The notes beneath the pieces were generated by a model. The model was given only the letters and a program-made list of their open reading frames with translations. It searched no databases and had not been told where the DNA came from. Of a stretch of 46,623 nt of DNA, positions 33,615 through 42,692 are shown piece by piece; the first letter of the stretch is position 1; each line of letters begins with the position of its first letter. This DNA is from Prevotella sp. UBA7764. Its GTDB lineage: Bacteria > Bacteroidota > Bacteroidia > Bacteroidales > Bacteroidaceae. The stretch lies in contig DLDU01000031.1 of the NCBI GenBank assembly GCA_002481295.1, positions 1-46,623 of the forward strand. The letters run 5' to 3'. The position numbers and the translations under genes are program-made.

Positions 33615-33794
33615 CTAAGGATTATAGATGTCCTTACAATAAAAGTTCATGATGTCTTCCAGCATCTTCTCCGCCACCACGGCGGGACTGTTGGGATCAA
33701 GGGCAATGGCCTGCAGATAGCAGTTCATCGCGGCGGGGAAATCCCCTTGTCGACGGTGTTCATTACCCTGATGATAGTATTCTTCGGAACTCAT
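33615..33794 (-). CDS. Small TPR-motif protein leading the oxidoreductase operon
   Basis: 59 residues, opening MSSEEYYHQGNEHRRQGDF and continuing with AAMNCYLQAIALDPNSPA: one tetratricopeptide repeat (positions W4-L7-G8-Y11-A20-F24-A27-P32 pattern largely kept), then a short helix ending FYCKDIYNP. It would serve in protein contacts, perhaps in assembling the oxidoreductase; that is inference. It lies 58 nt before the ferredoxin-like gene, same strand. A TACTTTTG box (33833-33826, minus) about 30 nt upstream is a candidate -7 element for the whole operon, but no clear -33 partner is seen. Confidence 0.75.
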   Translation of the reverse strand: MSSEEYYHQGNEHRRQGDFPAAMNCYLQAIALDPNSPAVVAEKMLEDIMNFYCKDIYNP

Positions 33795-33904
33795 ACTTCT
33801 TTTATCTTTTGCCTTTTTAGCAATACAAAAGTAAAGATAATCCTACAAGCAACATACATGAACGCTGACATTTTAAGCTATTTTTATATTGTTTCAACCA
33901 AAAG

Positions 33905-33930
33905 CTGCGCATATCTATAGATATGTGCAG
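33905..33930. other. Palindrome between the oxidoreductase operon promoter and mfd
   Basis: CTGCGCATATCTA (33905-33917) and TAGATATGTGCAG (33918-33930) are reverse complements with one mismatch. It may be an operator or a second stop for transcripts running through from mfd. No gene in 33795-34094. Confidence 0.4.
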
Positions 33931-33967
33931 ATTTTGTTTTTACAGACCACAACAAAAGAAACAAAAA

Positions 33968-34015
33968 TAGCCACTTCTTTTCGTCTACAATCAACAGAAC
34001 GAAAGGAAGTGGCTA
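33968..34015 (-). terminator. mfd terminator
   Basis: A 16-bp stem (TAGCCACTTCTTTTCG at 33968-33983 with CGAAAGGAAGTGGCTA at 34000-34015, one G-T pair) with 16-nt loop; on the minus strand the stem is followed by TTTTTG. It lies 80 nt after the mfd stop. Confidence 0.85.
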
Positions 34016-34094
34016 AAATCAAGAATTGTACATACGAAACGATTTTGTGCGTATTTTCGGCCGTATTTAGTATTTCAACAATAGTGTTGCATAT

Positions 34095-37000
34095 TTACTT
34101 ACACTTCATTGCTTTGAGCACCTGCACGGCCTCTGCCACGCTGGGCACCTGGGCGATACGCACCTGACGATGACCACGGCTGTCCTTGAAGGTACAGCGG
34201 CGCGGATTGTTCATCACATAGTGGATGATGCTGCCAAAAGTCTTGCTCTGATAGTAGGGGCTGTCTGGCTGTGAGACAAACTGCATGCTCATGGTACCTT
34301 GCTTGAGGATGATCTTCTCACAGCCTTCGTCCTTGCCCAGTCGGCGAAGGGCTACCACCTGCATGAGCTCCTCGCCCTCCGGCGGCACAGGACCAAAGCG
34401 ATCAGTGAGCCGCTGACGGTATGCAGCCAGGTCCTCGTCGGTCTCGATGTTGTCAAGCTCGCGGTAGAGCAGCATGCGCTCACTGCTTCCGGGCACATAG
34501 GTCTCGGGGAAATACATCTCCAGATCGCTCTCCACGGCACAGTCCTCGACGAAATCGCTGGCCTTGATGTCTTCGCCGGCTTTGAGTTCTTCGGCATAGA
34601 GATCGCCGAGCTCTTCGTTTTTCAGTTCACTGACAGCCTGGTTGAGAATCTTCTGATAGGTCTCGTAGCCCAAGTCTTCCATGAAGCCGCTCTGCTCGGC
34701 ACCCAGCAGATTGCCCGCTCCACGGATGTCCAGATCCTGCATAGCGAGATTGAAACCACTGCCCAAGTCCGAGAAGGTCTCCAGAGCCTCCAGGCGCCGG
34801 CGTGCCTCGGGCGTCATCGCACTGCGTGGCGGGGCCAGCAGATAGCAGAAGGCCTTGCGGTTGCCACGGCCCACACGGCCACGCATCTGATGCAAGTCTG
34901 AAAGTCCGAAATGGTTGGCGCCGTTGATGATGATCGTGTTGGCATTGGGGATGTCGATACCATTCTCCACAATCGTCGTTGAGAGCAGCACGTCGTAGTC
35001 GTAGTTGACAAAGTCGGTGATGACCTTCTCCAACTCTTCGGGCGGCATCTGTCCATGACCGATGACCACACGACAGTCGGGCACATACTTATGTATGAGG
35101 TCTGCAATCTCCTGAAGATTGGAGATGCGGTTGTTGACAAAGAACACCTGACCGTTGCGACTCATCTCAAAATTAATGGCATCGGCGATGATCTCATGGC
35201 CGAATGTACACAGTTCGGTATGGATGGGATAGCGGTTGGGGGGCGGCGTGCGCATGATGCTCATATCGCGGGCTCCCATCAGACTGAACTGCAACGTACG
35301 CGGAATCGGTGTGGCAGACATCGTAAGGGTGTCGATATTGCTTTTCAGTTTCCGCAGCTTCTCCTTTGTGGACACGCCGAACTTCTGTTCCTCGTCGATG
35401 ATGAGCAGTCCAAGGTCGTGCCACTTCACGTTTTTGCCCAGCAGCTTATGCGTACCGACGACAATGTCTACCTTGCCGTCGGCAAGTCCGGTGAGCACGT
35501 CCTTGGTCTGCTTGGCAGTGCGGGCTCGGGAAAGATACTCCACCCGCACGGGGAAGTCCTTCAAGCGCTCACGGAATGTCTTAAAATGCTGATAGGCCAG
35601 CACTGTCGTGGGCACGAGCACAGCCACCTGTTTGGAGTCGCACGCTGCCTTGAAGGCGGCACGCACCGCCACCTCGGTCTTACCGAAGCCAACGTCACCA
35701 CAGACAAGCCGGTCCATAGGACGGGCACGCTCCATGTCGGCCTTGACATCCTGAGTGGCCTTGAGCTGGTCGGGCGTGTCCTCGTAGAGAAAGCTTGCCT
35801 CCAGTTCGTGCTGCATGAAGTTGTCAGCCGAGAAGGCGAAGCCCTTCTCATGGCGACGCTTGGCATACAGGCGGATGAGGTCACGCGCGATGTCCTTGAT
35901 GCGTTTCTTGGCCTTCTCCTTCAACCGCTCCCAGGCTCCGGTGCCGAGCGTGCTCAGCCGTGGCGGCTCGCCCGTGTCACTGCCGCGATATTTCGAGATC
36001 TTATAGAGTGAGTGGATGGAGACATCGACCTTATCGTTGTTTTGAAAGATGATACGGATGACTTCCTGGTATTGTTGTTCACCTGTCTTTCCATTGGCAT
36101 TCTGGATAGGCACACGCACCAGGCCACCGAACTTGCCGATACCAAAGTCGACATGCACCACATAGTCGCCGATTTCCATCTCTTGCAACTCCTTCATCGT
36201 CAAGGCCATCTTGCCCGCACGGGCACGGTCGGACTTGAGATTGTACTTATGGAAGCGGTCGAAGATTTGGTGATCGGTAAAGAAACACGCCTTCATGTCA
36301 TCATCGGCAAAGCCTTCGTGAAGCGTCTTGTCCACAGGCGTGAAGACGATGCCTGAGCCCCGACGGGCAGCCATCGACGAATCATCACCGCTGCCCATCT
36401 CGTCAAAGATATCCTTCAAACGCTGTTGCTGTTTGCGACTGTCAGCAAGGATATAGAGATGATAGCCGCGCAGGAGATAGTCCTCGAACGACTGCCGGAG
36501 CAAATCGAAGTTCTTGTGGAAGAGCGGTTGCGGCGTGACGTGAAAAGTGAGAACGGCATGAGCGTCAGTGGCAGTGTGGCCATAGACGACACGTCGGAGC
36601 TCCAGTATGTCCTCCTTCAACTGCGACGGCGTACAGAGCACGCTCTCGCGGTTCATGTCGCGCTGTATCTCGGCCTGCTCCATCTCCGTCGCGTCTTCGA
36701 GCCGCTCGGTGAGTGCCTGCGAAGAGAAGCCCTCGTTATAGACTCGTTCCACCGTGTCGCAGATGAAACTTAAGTCACGGCAGACGAGGACGGCGTCGTC
36801 GGGAACGAAACGAAGAAAAGGTACCTTCTCGGTAGTTTCCTTTGCCAATTCGGGCACAATCTCCACTTCCTTGCGCCGCTCCTTGGAGAGCTGGTCCTCA
36901 ACGGAGAAAGACCGGATGGTGTCGATCTCGTCGCCAAAGAAGTCGATACGGAACGGCAACTCGCTGGAATAGGAATAGACATCGAGGATGCTTCCGCGCA

Positions 37001-37655
37001 CAGCAAACTGCCCGGGCTCGTAGACATAGTCCTGCTCGGTGAATCCGAGATCGCGAAGCCTGTGCTCCACCTCCACGATGTCAATCCGCTGTCCCACGCT
37101 GAGCGAGAGCCGGTGGTCGTCGATATGTTTTTGTGAGACCACAAGTTCCGCCATGGCCTCAGGATAAGTGACGACAAAGAGCGGCTTCTCATGGGTAGTA
37201 TGTTGTTGGCGCGCCGCAATCTGGGCAAGCACCTCTGTACGCAGGATCTCGTTGGCAGCATCACGCTGTCCGTATTTCACCGCACGGCGATAGCTGGAAG
37301 GGAAATAATAGACATCGTAGTCAGCAGGCTGCCTGCTGTCTGTGCCCGTCTGACTGTCTTTTGAAGTATTCTTTTGTTGTTCGGCCTTGATTTCCTCCGC
37401 AACTTTCTTTTCCGCCATGTTGAGGACAGCGGGCAAGAGATCGTTGTAAAGGTAACCGGCTTCGTCAGCATCCTGCATGACGAAAAGAAAGGTATTGTCC
37501 AGCCGTGGGGCAATACCTGCAAAAAGAGTCGGCAATGCCGACCCCACAATATCCTTGAGGAAGACACTCTTGACAGAGGCATCTTCCAAATATTTGACCA
37601 ATGCACCGGCTTGCGGCAAACGGCCGTAAAGTGTCTGTATATCGTGTATATCCAT
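34095..37655 (-). CDS. mfd: Transcription-repair coupling factor
   Basis: 1186 residues from the ATG at 37655 (MDIHDIQTLYGRLPQAG); a longer frame from 37697 would overlap the upstream gene. It releases RNA polymerase stalled at DNA damage and recruits UvrA. The N-terminal UvrB-like region lacks a working Walker site. The CarD-like RNA-polymerase-interacting domain starts about 492 (EIGDYVVHVDFGIGKFGGL). The RecG-like motor has Walker A GDVGFGKTEV (about 650), DEEQ box (IIDEEQKFGV, about 750), TMSATPIPRTL and QMRGRVGRG. The C-terminal TRCF domain includes FPETYVPGSSERMLLYREL. Length is normal. It is 8 nt downstream of a Dpm1-like gene and ends before a strong terminator. Confidence 0.97.
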   Translation of the reverse strand: MDIHDIQTLYGRLPQAGALVKYLEDASVKSVFLKDIVGSALPTLFAGIAPRLDNTFLFVMQDADEAGYLYNDLLPAVLNMAEKKVAEEIKAEQQKNTSKDSQTGTDSRQPADYDVYYFPSSYRRAVKYGQRDAANEILRTEVLAQIAARQQHTTHEKPLFVVTYPEAMAELVVSQKHIDDHRLSLSVGQRIDIVEVEHRLRDLGFTEQDYVYEPGQFAVRGSILDVYSYSSELPFRIDFFGDEIDTIRSFSVEDQLSKERRKEVEIVPELAKETTEKVPFLRFVPDDAVLVCRDLSFICDTVERVYNEGFSSQALTERLEDATEMEQAEIQRDMNRESVLCTPSQLKEDILELRRVVYGHTATDAHAVLTFHVTPQPLFHKNFDLLRQSFEDYLLRGYHLYILADSRKQQQRLKDIFDEMGSGDDSSMAARRGSGIVFTPVDKTLHEGFADDDMKACFFTDHQIFDRFHKYNLKSDRARAGKMALTMKELQEMEIGDYVVHVDFGIGKFGGLVRVPIQNANGKTGEQQYQEVIRIIFQNNDKVDVSIHSLYKISKYRGSDTGEPPRLSTLGTGAWERLKEKAKKRIKDIARDLIRLYAKRRHEKGFAFSADNFMQHELEASFLYEDTPDQLKATQDVKADMERARPMDRLVCGDVGFGKTEVAVRAAFKAACDSKQVAVLVPTTVLAYQHFKTFRERLKDFPVRVEYLSRARTAKQTKDVLTGLADGKVDIVVGTHKLLGKNVKWHDLGLLIIDEEQKFGVSTKEKLRKLKSNIDTLTMSATPIPRTLQFSLMGARDMSIMRTPPPNRYPIHTELCTFGHEIIADAINFEMSRNGQVFFVNNRISNLQEIADLIHKYVPDCRVVIGHGQMPPEELEKVITDFVNYDYDVLLSTTIVENGIDIPNANTIIINGANHFGLSDLHQMRGRVGRGNRKAFCYLLAPPRSAMTPEARRRLEALETFSDLGSGFNLAMQDLDIRGAGNLLGAEQSGFMEDLGYETYQKILNQAVSELKNEELGDLYAEELKAGEDIKASDFVEDCAVESDLEMYFPETYVPGSSERMLLYRELDNIETDEDLAAYRQRLTDRFGPVPPEGEELMQVVALRRLGKDEGCEKIILKQGTMSMQFVSQPDSPYYQSKTFGSIIHYVMNNPRRCTFKDSRGHRQVRIAQVPSVAEAVQVLKAMKCK

Positions 37656-37663
37656 GTCTTGGC

Positions 37664-38413
37664 CTACCCTTTGATCTTGGGGTATTTCTTGAACCAACCG
37701 TCAAGACGCAGACGCATCACACCGAAGAGTGCCTCACTGAAGATGCCGCCACTCATCTTGCTGGTGCCCTCACGACGGTTGACAAAGACGACAGAGACCT
37801 CCTTGATCTTGAATCCTATCTTATAGGCGGTGTATTTCATCTCTATCTGGAAGGCATAGCCCTTGAAGCGGATGTCGTCGAGGTTGATCGTCTCCAGCAC
37901 GCGACGACGATAGCACACAAAGCCGGCGGTGGTGTCGCGGATGGGAATACCGGTGATGAAGTTGACATAGCGCGAAGCAAAGTAGCTCATCAGCACACGA
38001 CCCATCGGCCAGTTGACGACGTTGACGCCGGTGACATAGCGCGAACCCACGGCTACGTCACCGCCCTCGTCGTGGCAGGCGGCATAGAGACGGGGCAGGT
38101 CATTGGGATTGTGACTGAAGTCGGCGTCCATCTCAAAGATGTATTCATAGCTCCGCTGCAAAGCCCATTTAAAGCCGGTGATGTAGGCGGTACCCAAACC
38201 AAGCTTGCCCGACCGCTCGATGATGAAAAGACGGTCGCCAAACTCGTTGTCGATCAACCGATGGACAATGGCTGCCGTGCCATCAGGACTGCCGTCGTCG
38301 ATGACAAGGATGTGAAAGCACTTCTCCAAGGAGAAGACGGCACGTATGATGTTCTCGATATTCTCTTTCTCGTTGTAAGTGGGAATGATTACGATAGAGT
38401 CACTTTCATGCAT
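37664..38413 (-). CDS. Dpm1-like polyprenol-phosphate sugar transferase (GT2)
   Basis: 249 residues from the ATG at 38413 (MHESDSIVIIPTYNEKENI). GT-A motifs: VIDDGSPDGTAAIV, FEMDADFSHNPNDLPRL (metal-binding DAD), GSRYVTGVNVVNWPMGR and REGTSKMSGG, the typical dolichol/polyprenol-phosphate mannosyltransferase signature. It charges a polyprenyl phosphate with a sugar, used later for lipoprotein, glycan or cell-envelope glycosylation. No C-terminal membrane helices are present, so this is the short soluble form. Co-transcribed with mfd, an arrangement that seems metabolic coincidence. Confidence 0.92.
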   Translation of the reverse strand: MHESDSIVIIPTYNEKENIENIIRAVFSLEKCFHILVIDDGSPDGTAAIVHRLIDNEFGDRLFIIERSGKLGLGTAYITGFKWALQRSYEYIFEMDADFSHNPNDLPRLYAACHDEGGDVAVGSRYVTGVNVVNWPMGRVLMSYFASRYVNFITGIPIRDTTAGFVCYRRRVLETINLDDIRFKGYAFQIEMKYTAYKIGFKIKEVSVVFVNRREGTSKMSGGIFSEALFGVMRLRLDGWFKKYPKIKG

Positions 38414-38437
38414 GATGATATGTATTTTCCGTTTCTG

Positions 38438-38468
38438 CAAAATTATAAAATTAAACGCAAAGTGCCAA
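38438..38468 (-). promoter_or_regulatory. Promoter of the Dpm1-like gene and mfd
   Basis: Minus strand: TTG (38468-38466) and TAATTTTG (38445-38438), 20 bp apart, 24 nt before the start at 38413. Confidence 0.6.
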
Positions 38469-38492
38469 CAAATTGACGAAATATATCAGGCG

Positions 38493-39251
38493 TTATTGGT
38501 CGTCGTTGTGTACGTAGCCCTGATATTCTGGCGCCAGCCCGCTCATCACTGCGTCGTAGCTCTTGTCCTTGAGGTAGTCGATGTTCTCGCGGCCCTTACC
38601 AATGGGCATGATGGGTTCGTGGATGGTCAGCTTCAAGGGATGCCAGCGCACCCAGCGCCAGTCGCGTGTGCGCGGCATGACATTGAACGAACCGTTGATC
38701 GTCAATGGGCAAACCGGCAACTGCAACTCGTCGGCCAGCATAAACGCACCACGGCGGAAGATGCCCATGTGACCGGTAAACGTGCGGGCTCCTTCGGGAA
38801 AGACCATCAGCGACATGCCCTCCTTGAGCACCTCACGCGCCTGGTCGTAGCTGGCACGGATATGCGAGGGGCCGCGCTTGTCAACAAAGATCTGATGGGA
38901 ATACTTGCAGGCGGGACCGATAAAAGGGATCTTACCGATACCCCGCTTCATCATCCACTTGAAGTTGCGGTTGAGGAAACCATAGATGAGAAAGATATCG
39001 AAGGCTCCCTGGTGATTGGCTACGAAGACATAGGACTGCCCTGGCTTGAGATGCTCCCTGCCTTCCACCTTGACTGGCAACAAAAGCAGGCGAATCGTAA
39101 ACTGACTCCACCACTTACCGGGATAATAGCCCCAGAAGTGACCATTACCCACTCGACAACCGATGATGGTCAACAGTGCAGTAGCGATGGTGTCTATCAA
39201 AAACAGTGGCATGACGCAGAGTTCATAGAGACAATACAAGATTTTTTTCAT
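38493..39251 (-). CDS. PlsC-like 1-acyl-glycerol-3-phosphate acyltransferase
   Basis: 252 residues. One or two N-terminal membrane helices (LPLFLIDTIATALLTIIG) lead to the acyltransferase signature: VANHQGAFDIFLIYGF (NHx4D motif, about 82-88), then FVDKRG and FPEGARTFTGHMG (substrate binding, about 150), and CPLTINGSF. It acylates the sn-2 position of lysophosphatidic acid in membrane lipid synthesis at the inner membrane. Last gene of a four- or five-gene minus-strand transcript, 25 nt after the metallophosphoesterase. Confidence 0.93.
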   Translation of the reverse strand: MKKILYCLYELCVMPLFLIDTIATALLTIIGCRVGNGHFWGYYPGKWWSQFTIRLLLLPVKVEGREHLKPGQSYVFVANHQGAFDIFLIYGFLNRNFKWMMKRGIGKIPFIGPACKYSHQIFVDKRGPSHIRASYDQAREVLKEGMSLMVFPEGARTFTGHMGIFRRGAFMLADELQLPVCPLTINGSFNVMPRTRDWRWVRWHPLKLTIHEPIMPIGKGRENIDYLKDKSYDAVMSGLAPEYQGYVHNDDQ

Positions 39252-39276
39252 AGCTGTGAGATCTTCTTTCTATGAG

Positions 39277-40440
39277 TTAATGTTTTATTCGATGCAATGT
39301 GATGACATTGATTTCAGGAGGTACGCCGAAACGGAAAAAGACGAGGCCACCGATGCCTGCCGAGACGCACATCATGCTGCCGTCGCGCTGATAGAGTCCG
39401 TCGTCCTCGGCATAGACCAGTCTGACAGGACTGACGCCAAAGAACGCTATCTGCCCGCCATGGGTGTGTCCGCTGAGTGTCAACGCCACACGATGACTGG
39501 GCACGATATGGTCATCCCAAGCCCGTGGGTCATGCTGGAGCATGACGACAAAGGCCTTCTCTCCCACTCCATTCATCGTGCGGGAGAAGTTACAGCTGTC
39601 GGGTTTGCGGAAATTCTGCTCACCGGCCACCACGATAGAATCGCCGCTACGATGGAGCGCAAAATGACTGTTGAGCAGCAGTTTCCACCCCATGCGCCGT
39701 TGCAGGTCGATGACAAGTCGGCAATTAGCAGCCTCCACATCGGGGCGGTCGTGGGTGTACTCACTATAATCGTGATTGCCCAACACGGAAACTACTCCAT
39801 CACGAGCCCTCAACTGCCTGAGCAGCGGCATAACGGGAACGATCTCCTGCGGACGGATGTTTTGCAGGTCTCCGCCAAAAGCGATGAGGTCGGCACGCTG
39901 GGCATTGATGCTGTCGATGTCGCGCTGCAACAGCGTACGGCGTGCACCGGTGAAACTGCCCACATGAGCATCAGAGAAAAACACGATGCGGTAGCCGTCG
40001 AAGCGCTCGGGAAGATTGGTAAAATAGAGGTCGTTGCGTTGTACGGTCAGTTCCTTGGTTCCTATCGTGGAACCATAGATGAGGACGTACCAGTTGATGA
40101 GGATGAGTACCACCGCCACTATATTGCCCAAATTGACACGGCTGTGTCGCCAACGGCTCCACAGAAGACCCAACCCGGAACAAAGCGCGAAGATGGCTTT
40201 TGGCCATACGATCAGTCCCACAAGGAACATATAGACGTTGATCCACGTAAGGTCGGCGGGAACGAAATCGCGAATCGACACCAGCGCAATCGTATAGATG
40301 AACATCAGCATTCCCGGCAGCCACCACAGCAGCCTCAGCCACCATCGTCCGTGATAGCGGCTCCGCCAATAGTGCTGATCGAAATACAGATCGGGCAACA
40401 CGATGGCAAGCAAGATAGGAATGAAGATACGCGATATCAT
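39277..40440 (-). CDS. Membrane-anchored metallophosphoesterase (YkuE-like)
   Basis: 387 residues. About four hydrophobic helices fill the first 130 residues (IFIPILLAIVLPDLYF, MLMFIYTIALVSI, VYMFLVGLIVWPKAIFAL, IVAVVLILINWYVLIY). The catalytic domain has the calcineurin-like set FFSDAHVGS, AFGGDLQNI, VLGNHDYSEY, MLQHDP and LSGHTHGGQ, which bind two metal ions. Related YkuE-type enzymes act on lipid head groups such as UDP-2,3-diacylglucosamine or phospholipids; the substrate here is unknown, though the lipid-making PlsC-like gene next to it agrees with a lipid role. Confidence 0.9.
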   Translation of the reverse strand: MISRIFIPILLAIVLPDLYFDQHYWRSRYHGRWWLRLLWWLPGMLMFIYTIALVSIRDFVPADLTWINVYMFLVGLIVWPKAIFALCSGLGLLWSRWRHSRVNLGNIVAVVLILINWYVLIYGSTIGTKELTVQRNDLYFTNLPERFDGYRIVFFSDAHVGSFTGARRTLLQRDIDSINAQRADLIAFGGDLQNIRPQEIVPVMPLLRQLRARDGVVSVLGNHDYSEYTHDRPDVEAANCRLVIDLQRRMGWKLLLNSHFALHRSGDSIVVAGEQNFRKPDSCNFSRTMNGVGEKAFVVMLQHDPRAWDDHIVPSHRVALTLSGHTHGGQIAFFGVSPVRLVYAEDDGLYQRDGSMMCVSAGIGGLVFFRFGVPPEINVITLHRIKH

Positions 40441-40462
40441 CTATAATCTTTCTATGTCTTGT

Positions 40463-41281
40463 TCAACGCTTCATCAAACTCATGCTGAGGAAACGACGCA
40501 TCAGTTCCACGGGTACTCCACGCCGACGGGCATAGTCCCGCAACTGGTCTTCGCCGATCTTTCCCAAATCGAAATAGTGTGCTTGGGGATGCGCAAACAT
40601 CAGTCCGGAGACTGAAGCGTGTGGATTCATCATACCACTGGCCGTCAGCCGAATGCCGATACGCTTCATGTCTATGAGGGAGTCGATAATAAAGTTCACA
40701 CTGGTATCAGGCATAGAAGGATAACCCACAGCAGGGCGTATGCCCTGATAGTGCTCGGCGTGAATGTCCTTCATGTTGAGATGCTCATCGGGAGCATATC
40801 CCCAATAGGTCGTTCTCACCTGTAGGTGCATCAGCTCAGCCGTACCCTCTGCCAGTCGGTCTGAAAGCACTTGGGCCAGCATACGCCGATAGACATCTTC
40901 GTCGCGACTGTGGTTCATTGCTTCATCAACCGTCGTAGCGAACACACCGACCTTATCTGCTTTGCCCTGGGAAAGCGGACGCACAAAGTCGGCCAGGCAG
41001 AGATTGGGCTGTCCGGGGGCTGAAGGACGTTGCTGACGCAACATCGGCAGGCGTGTGTCACCCAACAGCAGGTCATCGCCGTCGCTGTTGGCATCGAACA
41101 ACTCAAAGACGGCATGCGTCTGATGCCTGCCTTGCCATGCGTCGAGCAGCTCGTTGGCGTCGGCATAGAGTCCGGCCTTGTCGGGCTCACTCTTTCCGCT
41201 CATACTCCAGGCATGATCGAAGTAGATCCAATTGATATAGGGTCGAACTTCGTCAATATCGTAATGAAGAACCATCGTCAA
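40463..41281 (-). CDS. Stand-alone MetH reactivation (AdoMet-binding) domain protein
   Basis: 272 residues. Nearly all of it corresponds to the C-terminal activation domain of cobalamin-dependent methionine synthase: INWIYFDHAWSM, LADFVRP, GTAELMHLQVR..YWGY, QGIRPAVGYPSMPD (AdoMet-binding loop) and TASGMMNPHASVSGLMFAHPQAHYF. In E. coli this domain is fused to MetH and re-methylates oxidised cobalamin using AdoMet. Here it is a separate gene, so it must act in trans on a MetH encoded elsewhere, or have moved to another corrinoid enzyme. It lies 15 nt after dihydroorotase and 22 nt before the phosphoesterase. Confidence 0.88.
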   Translation of the reverse strand: MTMVLHYDIDEVRPYINWIYFDHAWSMSGKSEPDKAGLYADANELLDAWQGRHQTHAVFELFDANSDGDDLLLGDTRLPMLRQQRPSAPGQPNLCLADFVRPLSQGKADKVGVFATTVDEAMNHSRDEDVYRRMLAQVLSDRLAEGTAELMHLQVRTTYWGYAPDEHLNMKDIHAEHYQGIRPAVGYPSMPDTSVNFIIDSLIDMKRIGIRLTASGMMNPHASVSGLMFAHPQAHYFDLGKIGEDQLRDYARRRGVPVELMRRFLSMSLMKR

Positions 41282-41296
41282 ACCTCCTTCCTATGA

Positions 41297-42649
41297 TTAT
41301 TTCTGTCTGAATCTTACAGCCTCGCCTCGGCTGTTCTCATCAAACTGCCCTTGGTCGTAGATGAGCCGTCCGTTGCAGAAGGTCTGCTTCACCTGCCAGT
41401 CAAAGGTCTGGCCTTCCATGGGCGACCAGCCGCACTTGCTCTGGATGACGTCTGAGGTGACGATCCACGGACTATCGGGCTTCACGATGGCAATGTCGGC
41501 TTTGTAGCCTTTACGCAGGAAGCCACGGTCGCTGACAGAGAAGAGCATGGCGGGATGATGGCACATGAGCGTCACGAGCTTCTCGATGCTCAGCACACCA
41601 TCGTTGACCAATTGCAGCATGGCGGGCAAAGAAAACTGCAACATCGGCATGCCGGAAGCAGCGCGGACACATCCGCCTTGCTTCTTGCTCCACTCATGGG
41701 GCGCGTGGTCGGTGCCGATCGTGGAGATACGGCCATCGGTCAGTGCCTTGCGCAACTCCGCGCGGTCGGCCGGCATCTTGATGGAAGGATTGCACTTGAT
41801 GCGGGCTCCAAGCTTTAGCGTGTCGGCAGCGGTGAACCAAAGATGGGCGATGACGGCCTCAGCGGTGATCTGAGGCAAGTAGTTGTCTTCGCAAGGCTCA
41901 AAGAGTTGCAACTCCCGGGCTGTGGTGAGATGGGCTACATGCAACCGCGTACGATGCTGTAAAGCTAACTGCACGGCCAAAGCAGTACTGCGATAGCAGG
42001 CTTCCTCATCGCGGATGAGGAAATGGAAACTGACATCGGGGTCGTCACCGCAGACGAGTTTGAAGCGCTGCATGTTCTTGGTGATGATGCCGGAATCCTC
42101 GCAATGGGTCATCAGCGGCAGGTCTAAATCAGCACAAGTCTGGTAGATCTGATGCAAGGCATCCATCTGATCCACGAGCATGTTGCCCGTAGAGGCACCC
42201 ATGAAGAGCTTGACGCCGGGGATGCGTGTAGGGTCGAGTTGCCGGAAGAGTTCTACATTGTTGTTAGTAGCACCGAAGAAAAAGCTATAGTTGACATGGC
42301 TTGTCTGCGCGGCTCTTGCGAACTTGTCGTCGAGCGCGTCCAATGTTGTCGTCTGAGGCTGGCAGTTGGGCATGTCAAAAAAGGTGGTCACGCCACCGAA
42401 AGCAGCAGCCCGTGACTCACTCTCAATGTCGGCCTTCTGTGTCAACCCCGGCTCACGGAAGTGAACATGTTCGTCGATGACGCCGGGCAAAACGTAGCAC
42501 CCCGTGGCGTCTACACATTTGTCGTAGTCTCCACGGGGTGTCTGCTCATTCTCTATAATGTCTTCGATACGGTCATCGTTGATGATGAGGGACCCTTTGA
42601 AAGAGCGTCCCTCGTTGACGATGGTTCCGCCTTGTATCTTTGTTCTCAT
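41297..42649 (-). CDS. pyrC: Dihydroorotase
   Basis: 450 residues. DEHVHFREPGLTQKADIESES holds the HxH metal ligands (H61, H63) and the RxPG motif; FGGVTTFFDMPNCQP follows; then VKLFMGAS, LMTHCEDS, LHVAHLTTA and TIGTDHAPHEWSKK (metal-binding Asp, near 315). These define an amidohydrolase of the dihydroorotase/allantoinase class; DHAPH and FREPG favour dihydroorotase, third step of pyrimidine synthesis. The length is the larger class I type. It is 43 nt after a lipoprotein gene and heads the following three genes. Confidence 0.92.
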   Translation of the reverse strand: MRTKIQGGTIVNEGRSFKGSLIINDDRIEDIIENEQTPRGDYDKCVDATGCYVLPGVIDEHVHFREPGLTQKADIESESRAAAFGGVTTFFDMPNCQPQTTTLDALDDKFARAAQTSHVNYSFFFGATNNNVELFRQLDPTRIPGVKLFMGASTGNMLVDQMDALHQIYQTCADLDLPLMTHCEDSGIITKNMQRFKLVCGDDPDVSFHFLIRDEEACYRSTALAVQLALQHRTRLHVAHLTTARELQLFEPCEDNYLPQITAEAVIAHLWFTAADTLKLGARIKCNPSIKMPADRAELRKALTDGRISTIGTDHAPHEWSKKQGGCVRAASGMPMLQFSLPAMLQLVNDGVLSIEKLVTLMCHHPAMLFSVSDRGFLRKGYKADIAIVKPDSPWIVTSDVIQSKCGWSPMEGQTFDWQVKQTFCNGRLIYDQGQFDENSRGEAVRFRQK

Positions 42650-42692
42650 TATTTATATAGTGTCTATCATTTTCCTCCTCACGCTCCGTCGA

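Noticed and set aside
35055..36011. 318-codon plus-strand open frame opposite mfd
   Set aside because: mfd motifs are complete on the other strand; this frame shows no known motif.
39256..40446. 396-codon plus-strand open frame opposite the metallophosphoesterase
   Set aside because: Spans nearly the same interval as the real gene, with charged low-information sequence and no signal or motif.
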